Translations under genes and position numbers: made by a program
Part shown: positions 22,157-25,847 of the stretch, in pieces
Layout of the letters: each line of letters begins with the position of its first letter
How positions within the stretch are numbered: the stretch's first letter is position 1
Notes under the pieces: model-generated
The model's database searches: none
The model's input: the letters and a program-made list of their open reading frames with translations, nothing else
What the model was told of the DNA's origin: nothing
DNA from: Accumulibacter sp.
GTDB taxonomy: Bacteria > Pseudomonadota > Gammaproteobacteria > Burkholderiales > Rhodocyclaceae
Length of the DNA stretch: 25,847 nt
Direction of reading: 5' to 3'
Assembly: GCA_031264825.1 (NCBI GenBank)
Contig: JAISDL010000124.1
Span: forward strand, 1-25,847

Positions 22157-22251
22157 TTTCCCCCTGACAAGGGGGAAATGAAGGGGGTTTCGGGGTTTCA
22201 GCGAACGTCGGCGTTCCAAACCCCTCCTATCCTCCCCTTATCAGGGGAGGA
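22157..22251. repeat. Pair of C/G-tract hairpins
   Basis: TTTCCCCCT-GACA-AGGGGGAAA (22157-22178) and TCCTCCCCT-TATC-AGGGGAGGA (22230-22251), each a 9-bp stem with a 4-base loop. No T-run follows either, so I list them as repeats, not terminators. Confidence 0.7.
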
Positions 22252-22310
22252 ACCGAAACGCCAACCGTTCGCGCGGTGTCGATCAGGGATCAGGGATCAG
22301 ATCGGTTTGC

Positions 22311-22373
22311 GGCGGCGTTGCCGCCGGGGAAAAATCCACGAAGCGGGCGAGACGCCCACACTCCCGGTGAACG
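22311..22373. repeat. 63-bp dispersed repeat, copy 2
   Basis: Direct repeat of 22036-22098, offset 275 bp, again preceded by ATCAGGG units (22282-22300). Confidence 0.85.
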
Positions 22374-22420
22374 CCGTGCCGCGCCTCACCATCATTCATA
22401 CGCATGTGGAACGTTCATGG

Positions 22421-22456
22421 CTGTACGGGCGGGTTTGAAACCCGCCCCTACGGCCT
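22421..22456. repeat. Palindromic GGGCGGGTTTGAAACCCGCCC element
   Basis: A 10-bp stem with a one-base loop inside a GTACGGG...CCCCTACGG frame. This class of dispersed palindrome is frequent in intergenic DNA of environmental bacteria. Function unknown. Confidence 0.65.
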
Positions 22457-22504
22457 TATTCATTACCGCATCAGATCATCGAACACCGATCGGTTTTCAT
22501 CTGG

Positions 22505-22535
22505 CCACTGACCACTGACCACTGTCCTCTGTCCT
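22505..22535. repeat. CCACTGA/CCTCTGT heptamer array
   Basis: Units CCACTGA, CCACTGA, CCACTGT, CCTCTGT, then CCTCGG. Same 7-bp period as the other arrays but a different sequence. Confidence 0.75.
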
Positions 22536-22622
22536 CGGATATCAAAATGGTCAGGAAACCGAACACGGAGGTATTGGATACTGAGAAAACGCGGACAACA
22601 CCTTCACGAAAGGAGCAAGAAA

Positions 22623-23144
22623 ATGAGGAAAAGATTCAGGGATCGGCTTCTCGCCGGATGCGCCGCCTTGAAGCTCCCGGAGGCGCCGGAAGGATCGGAG
22701 GCGCCGGAGGGATCGGAGGCGCTGGAGGGATCGGAGGCGCTGGAAGGATCGGAGGCGCCGGAAGGATCGGAGGCGCTGGAAGGATCGGAGGCGCCGGAAG
22801 GATCGGAGGCGCAGGAAGGATCGGAGGCGCCGGAAGGACCGGAGGCGCCGGAAGGATCGGAGGCGCCGGAAGTACCGGAGGCGCTGGAAGGATCGGAGGC
22901 GCGGTAAGGATCGGAGGCGCCGGAAGGATCGGAGGCGCTGGAGGGATCGGAGGCGCTGGAGGGATCGGAGGCGCCGGAAGGATCGGAGGCGCGCGCCGTG
23001 TTCCACACTTCAGAAGGCGCCGGGACGCGCGCCGCGCTACCCGACGCAGCCGAAGTCGACCGCGAAACGATCACGCGCCCGGTTCTGACGACGACGGGGT
23101 ATGTGCTTCCGCGCACGCGGGGCGTTGCCGGGAGGGCATGGTGA
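22623..23144 (+). pseudogene. 18-bp tandem-repeat gene with internal stop, upstream of phage genes
   Basis: I do not recognise the protein. ATG 22623 has AGGAG seven bases upstream. It reads MRKRFRDRLLAGCAALKLP, then repeats of EAPEGS. A TAA at 22905-22907, inside repeat unit 13 (GGAGGCGCGGTAAGGATC), ends it at 94 residues. Past that stop the same frame stays open for five more repeats and a non-repeat tail (ARAVFHTSEGAGT, later TGYVLPRTRGVAGRAW). It ends at TGA 23142-23144, overlapping the ATG of the next gene as TGATG. That coupling suggests the intact gene was 173 codons and has suffered a nonsense change, or that the assembly has an error. A second frame across the array (GGAGRI repeats) is also open but lacks a ribosome site. 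Confidence 0.6.
22679..22992. repeat. 17.4 copies of an 18-bp tandem repeat
   Basis: Unit GGAGGCGCCGGAAGGATC, 17 full copies and a partial eighth-base start of another. Variation is mostly C/T at position 9 and A/G at position 13, with single changes in units 8, 9, 11 and 13. The period is a multiple of three, so each frame gives a six-residue peptide repeat: EAPEGS, GGAGRI and, on the other strand, Ser/Arg-rich versions. Confidence 0.95.
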
Positions 23145-23368
23145 TGTGCGGCGGGGGAGGTACGCCGAAGGTCGTCGAGCGCGACCCGCAGGCCGAAGCC
23201 GAAGCGGCGGCTGCCGAGGCGGCGAAAAAGGCGAATCAGGAAGCGGCGGAAAAGAAGAAGCGTTACAAGGGGAGCAGCCTGCTTGCGTCGGGTGCGCGCG
23301 GCGTATCGGGCAGTGCGGCGAACTCGCTGCTCGAACAGGCGCGGGGCAAGGACCTTCTCGGAAAATGA
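23144..23368 (+). CDS. Small phage virion-region protein (MCGGGG type)
   Basis: A 74-residue protein: MCGGGGTPKVVERDP, an Ala/Glu/Lys helix (about 15-45), then KGSSLLASGARGVSGSAANS and a short tail. Small proteins that start MCGGG are frequently encoded directly before podoviral portal genes; their role is not established to my knowledge. I choose ATG 23144 because GGAGGG (23131-23136) is seven bases upstream; the in-frame ATG at 23138 is only one base from it. It is joined to the preceding frame by TGATG and to the portal by a 4-bp ATGA overlap. Confidence 0.75.
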   Translation: MCGGGGTPKVVERDPQAEAEAAAAEAAKKANQEAAEKKKRYKGSSLLASGARGVSGSAANSLLEQARGKDLLGK

Positions 23369-24975
23369 AGAAAGACATGGCATCGAATGTTCTGCGGCGC
23401 CTCGACGCGATGAAGGCGCTGCGGCGTCCGCACGAATCGGTCTGGCGGCAGTGCTTCGAGTACAGCTATCCCCTGCGGGGCGCGGGTTTCGTGAGCGATC
23501 TTGTCAGCGCCGAAGAAGCGCGGCGCCTGCGCGCGGAATTGCTCGATTCGACCTCGACCGACGCCGCGCGTATCCTCGCTTCGGGGATCATGTCGGGGAT
23601 CACGCCGGCGAATTCGCGCTGGTTCCAGCTCGACGCCGGAGAGGAATCCGACGACGAGCGCCGCTGGCTCGACGCGTGCGCGCAGACGCTCTGGGAAAAC
23701 ATTCACGTCTCGAACTTCGACGCGGCGGCTTACGAGGCGCTGATCGACGTCGTCTGCGCCGGATGGTTCGCGCTCTACGTCGACGAGATGCCGGGCGTCG
23801 GCGGACTGCGGTTTTCGCAGTGGCCGCTTTCGGGCGTTTATGTCGCGAGCACGAATTCGGCGGGGACGGTCGACACGGTCTATCGCGTTTTCAAGCTCTC
23901 GGCCGAGCAGGCGGCGACCGAATTCGGCGAAGAAAATCTCAGCGAGAGAACAGCGAGGCTCGCGCGCGAAAAACCCGACGAGAAGATAGACTTCGTCCAC
24001 GCGATCACGCCGCGCGGCGACGAGGCAAAGAGAGACGCGAAGCTCGCGCGCGACCTTCCCTTCGCGTCGGTACACGTCGAGGTCGGTGAAAAGCGCCTCG
24101 TCCGGGAATCGGGTTACCACGAAATGCCCGTCATCGTCCCGCGCTGGATGCTGATCCCCGATTCGGCGTACGGCGTCGGCCCGGTCTTCGACGCGCTCCC
24201 CGACATCAAAATGCTCAACAAACTCAAGGAGATGGAGCTTGCCTCGGCCGACCTTTCGATCGCGGGGATGTGGATCGCCGAGGACGACGGCGTTCTGAAC
24301 CCCCGTACCGTCAAGGTCGGGCCGCGCAAGATCATCGTCGCCAATTCGGTCGATTCGATGAAGCCGCTCCAGACCGGCGCAAACTTCGAACTCTCGGAAA
24401 TCCTCGCCGAACAGTTGCAAAGGTCGATCCGCAAAGTGCTGATGGCCGACCAGTTGCAGCCGCAGAACGGTCCGCAGATGACCGCGACCGAAGTCCATGT
24501 CCGCGTCAACCTCCTCCGCCAATTGCTCGGGCCGATCTACGGGCGTCTGCAAGCCGAATACCTCCAGCCGCTGATCAAGCGCTGCTTCGGGCTGGCTTAC
24601 CGCGCCGGCGTTTTCGGTCCGGCGCCGGAATCGCTCGCCGGACGGGAGTTTTCGATCCGCTACCTCTCGCCGCTCGCGCGCGCGCAAAAGCTCGACGACG
24701 TGACGGCGATCGAGCGCTACATCGCCGATGTCGCGTCGTTCGCGCAGATCTTCCCCGAACTCGTCGACCAGATCGACGGCGCGCGGGCCGGACGGCGCAT
24801 CGCCGAAGGACTCGGCGTTCCGCCCGACGTGACGCGCAGCGACGACGAAGTCGCGCGCGTACGCGACGAGCGGACGCGGCAAGCCGCGCTGGAAAAAGCA
24901 ATGACGCGCGGAATAGAGGCCGGCGCGGGCGGCGCGATGATCGAGAAGGTTTTGGCGTCTGGAGCGCTACGGTGA
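23365..24975 (+). CDS. Podoviral head-tail connector (portal) protein, T7 gp8-like
   Basis: A 536-residue portal of the T7-like head-tail connector family; T7 gp8 is the same size. Twelve copies form the ring through which DNA enters and leaves the capsid. Seen: RRPHESVWRQCFEYSYPL near 20-38, LDSTSTDAARILASGIMSGI, TPANSRWFQL near 80, central EMPVIVPRWMLIPDSAYGVG with GPVFDALPDIKMLNKLKE, and MTATEVHVRVNLLRQLLGPI in the C-terminal half, all typical of the family. ATG 23365 overlaps the upstream stop; a second ATG (23377) is possible. The gene abuts the next one through TGATG. Leucine codons are CTC-rich as in the chromosomal genes outside the RM island. Confidence 0.93.
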   Translation: MKKDMASNVLRRLDAMKALRRPHESVWRQCFEYSYPLRGAGFVSDLVSAEEARRLRAELLDSTSTDAARILASGIMSGITPANSRWFQLDAGEESDDERRWLDACAQTLWENIHVSNFDAAAYEALIDVVCAGWFALYVDEMPGVGGLRFSQWPLSGVYVASTNSAGTVDTVYRVFKLSAEQAATEFGEENLSERTARLAREKPDEKIDFVHAITPRGDEAKRDAKLARDLPFASVHVEVGEKRLVRESGYHEMPVIVPRWMLIPDSAYGVGPVFDALPDIKMLNKLKEMELASADLSIAGMWIAEDDGVLNPRTVKVGPRKIIVANSVDSMKPLQTGANFELSEILAEQLQRSIRKVLMADQLQPQNGPQMTATEVHVRVNLLRQLLGPIYGRLQAEYLQPLIKRCFGLAYRAGVFGPAPESLAGREFSIRYLSPLARAQKLDDVTAIERYIADVASFAQIFPELVDQIDGARAGRRIAEGLGVPPDVTRSDDEVARVRDERTRQAALEKAMTRGIEAGAGGAMIEKVLASGALR

Positions 24976-25196
24976 TGCTCGGAGCCGAAACCTACGCGCG
25001 CGTATTTGAACAGCATGCCGACGGCGCGTCGGTTCTCGACGACCTGACGGCGAAATTCGGCCGCCCGGTCTACGTCAAGGGCGGCCTCGAAGGCGACCGG
25101 GAAACCTGCTTTCGGGCGGGACAACGCAGCGTCCTCGAATGGATTCTGGGACGCATCAACCAAGCAAACGGAGTCATCGAAAATGATGAAGAATAA
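24975..25196 (+). CDS. Bbp19-like small phage protein
   Basis: A 73-residue protein resembling the Bbp19-like phage domain, found between portal and scaffold genes in T7-like podoviruses. Seen: YARVFEQHADGASVLDDLTA, and ETCFRAGQRSVLEWILGRIN with the family's 'GxRxVxxxI' ending. Function is not established. It starts in the portal stop (TGATG) and overlaps the next gene by 14 bp. Confidence 0.7.
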   Translation: MLGAETYARVFEQHADGASVLDDLTAKFGRPVYVKGGLEGDRETCFRAGQRSVLEWILGRINQANGVIENDEE

Positions 25197-25847
25197 GTAT
25201 GCCGTCATGGCTGTCGAAAACGGCGGAAACGCTTCGGGCGCTTCCGGCGCGGGAAATGACGGCGAGGTTTTGAAAAACGCGGCGCCGGGAAGTCTTCTCG
25301 CGTCGGGAGAAGGCGAGACGTTCGCGGAAAGCGGATCGGGGGCATTGAACGAGTCGAACGTGTCGAACACATCGAACGCTTCGGCGCCCGGCGATTATAT
25401 TCCAGAAAAATACCGTGTCACCAAGTCCGACGGGTCGCTCGACGTCGAAGCCTCCGCAAGAAAGGTCTCGGAAGCCTGTCGTCATCTCGAACAACGCCTC
25501 GGCACGCATGAGGCGCCGCCGAAGTCGGCGGAAGACTACGCGCCGAGGATCGAAAACGCGGGATTCGATTGGGACGAAATGAAGGCCGACCCGAAGATGC
25601 AGGGTTTTCTGAAAGGCGCGCACGCCAAGGGCATGAGCAACGATCAGCTTTCCTACGTTCTCGGTGAATACGTCAAATACGCGCCGGAACTCGTCAGGGG
25701 CGCGGGTGAGATCGACGCCGAAGCGGCAAGAGCCGACCTGAAAAAATCGTGGAAAAGCGACGCGGAATTCGGACGGAATATCGGATTGGCGTGGCGCGCG
25801 TTTTCCGCGTTCGCCGACGAAGCCGACCGCGAGCGGATTCACGAAAT
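25183..25847 (+). CDS. Phage scaffold-like protein, truncated by window end
   Basis: At least 221 residues, no stop before the edge. Position after portal and Bbp19-like genes and the motif DYIPEKYRVTKSDGSLDVEA, then RHLEQRLGTHEAPPKSAEDY, fit T7-like scaffolding/capsid-assembly proteins, which guide procapsid formation and leave before DNA packaging. The first ~70 residues are Gly/Ser/Asn/Ala-rich and look disordered. ATG 25183 has GGAG nine bases upstream; 25186 and 25207 are alternatives. The major capsid gene would be expected just beyond the window. Confidence 0.8.
   Translation, partial: MMKNKYAVMAVENGGNASGASGAGNDGEVLKNAAPGSLLASGEGETFAESGSGALNESNVSNTSNASAPGDYIPEKYRVTKSDGSLDVEASARKVSEACRHLEQRLGTHEAPPKSAEDYAPRIENAGFDWDEMKADPKMQGFLKGAHAKGMSNDQLSYVLGEYVKYAPELVRGAGEIDAEAARADLKKSWKSDAEFGRNIGLAWRAFSAFADEADRERIHE

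Larger units (their letters stand above)
21947..22622. other. Repeat-packed gap between RM island and phage module
   Basis: 676 bp without a gene. It holds the ATCAGGR array (21951-22025), two 63-bp elements, two 9-bp-stem hairpins (22157-22178 and 22230-22251), a GGGCGGGTTT/AAACCCGCCC hairpin near 22427-22447 and a last heptamer array (22505-22535). No tRNA, integrase or clear attachment site is visible. The right-hand ~80 bp contains the ribosome site for the repeat gene (AGGAG at 22611-22615). Confidence 0.75.

Noticed and set aside
22679..22992. CRISPR array
   Set aside because: Units are contiguous 18-bp repeats with no spacers and there are no cas genes.
22547..23368. Single 273-residue protein fusing the GGAGRI repeats to the MCGGGG protein
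   Set aside because: No ribosome site at its ATG, whereas the internal start at 23144 has GGAGGG at ideal spacing and is coupled by TGATG.

Overview
The window is high-GC bacterial DNA, probably from a Beta- or Gammaproteobacterium. The signs are a tripartite RND efflux operon ending in an OprM-type lipoprotein, a panBCD cluster, and SerC and PanB proteins that read like proteobacterial forms. I cannot name the genus. Intergenic DNA is rich in short dispersed repeats, as in many environmental genomes.

Layout. 1-522: no gene, only repeats. 523-3370 (minus strand): TetR-type repressor, guaC (GMP reductase) and a DUF3089 hydrolase. The DUF3089 gene lies between two ~100-bp inverted repeats that supply both its start region and its C-terminus. 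3371-3706: divergent control region with a clear operator/promoter. 3707-9632 (plus): periplasmic adaptor, RND pump (AcrB/MexB type) and outer-membrane channel. 9657-13000 (minus): panB-panC-panD-serC, with a terminator-like hairpin just before serC. 13001-13364: divergent control region.

13365-21946 (plus) is a type I restriction-modification island. Its order is hsdM (with an N-terminal XRE-type helix-turn-helix), hsdS, a scrambled ORF, a NYN-domain predicted RNase, dinD, hsdR and a mini YgjP/SprT-like metallopeptidase. Several of these genes overlap by 4-14 bp, so it reads as one operon. Leucine is mostly CTG here and mostly CTC in the flanking genes, which suggests transfer. The scrambled ORF starts like a DUF3800 gene, then carries 61 bp of hsdR joined through an 8-bp shared sequence to a second copy of the hsdS 3' end.

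21947-22622 has no gene: a heptamer tandem array, two copies of a 63-bp element and several hairpins. 22623-25847 (plus) is the start of a T7-like podoviral structural module: an 18-bp tandem-repeat gene broken by a stop codon, a small MCGGGG protein, the portal (head-tail connector), a Bbp19-like protein and a scaffold-like protein cut by the window edge. No integrase, tRNA or terminase is visible.

The most unusual items are the microhomology-joined hsdR/hsdS chimera, the RM operon with RNase, DinD and protease genes between and after hsdS and hsdR, a possibly leaderless HTH-HsdM, the broken 18-bp repeat gene that keeps its TGATG coupling, and the DUF3089 gene framed by inverted repeats.
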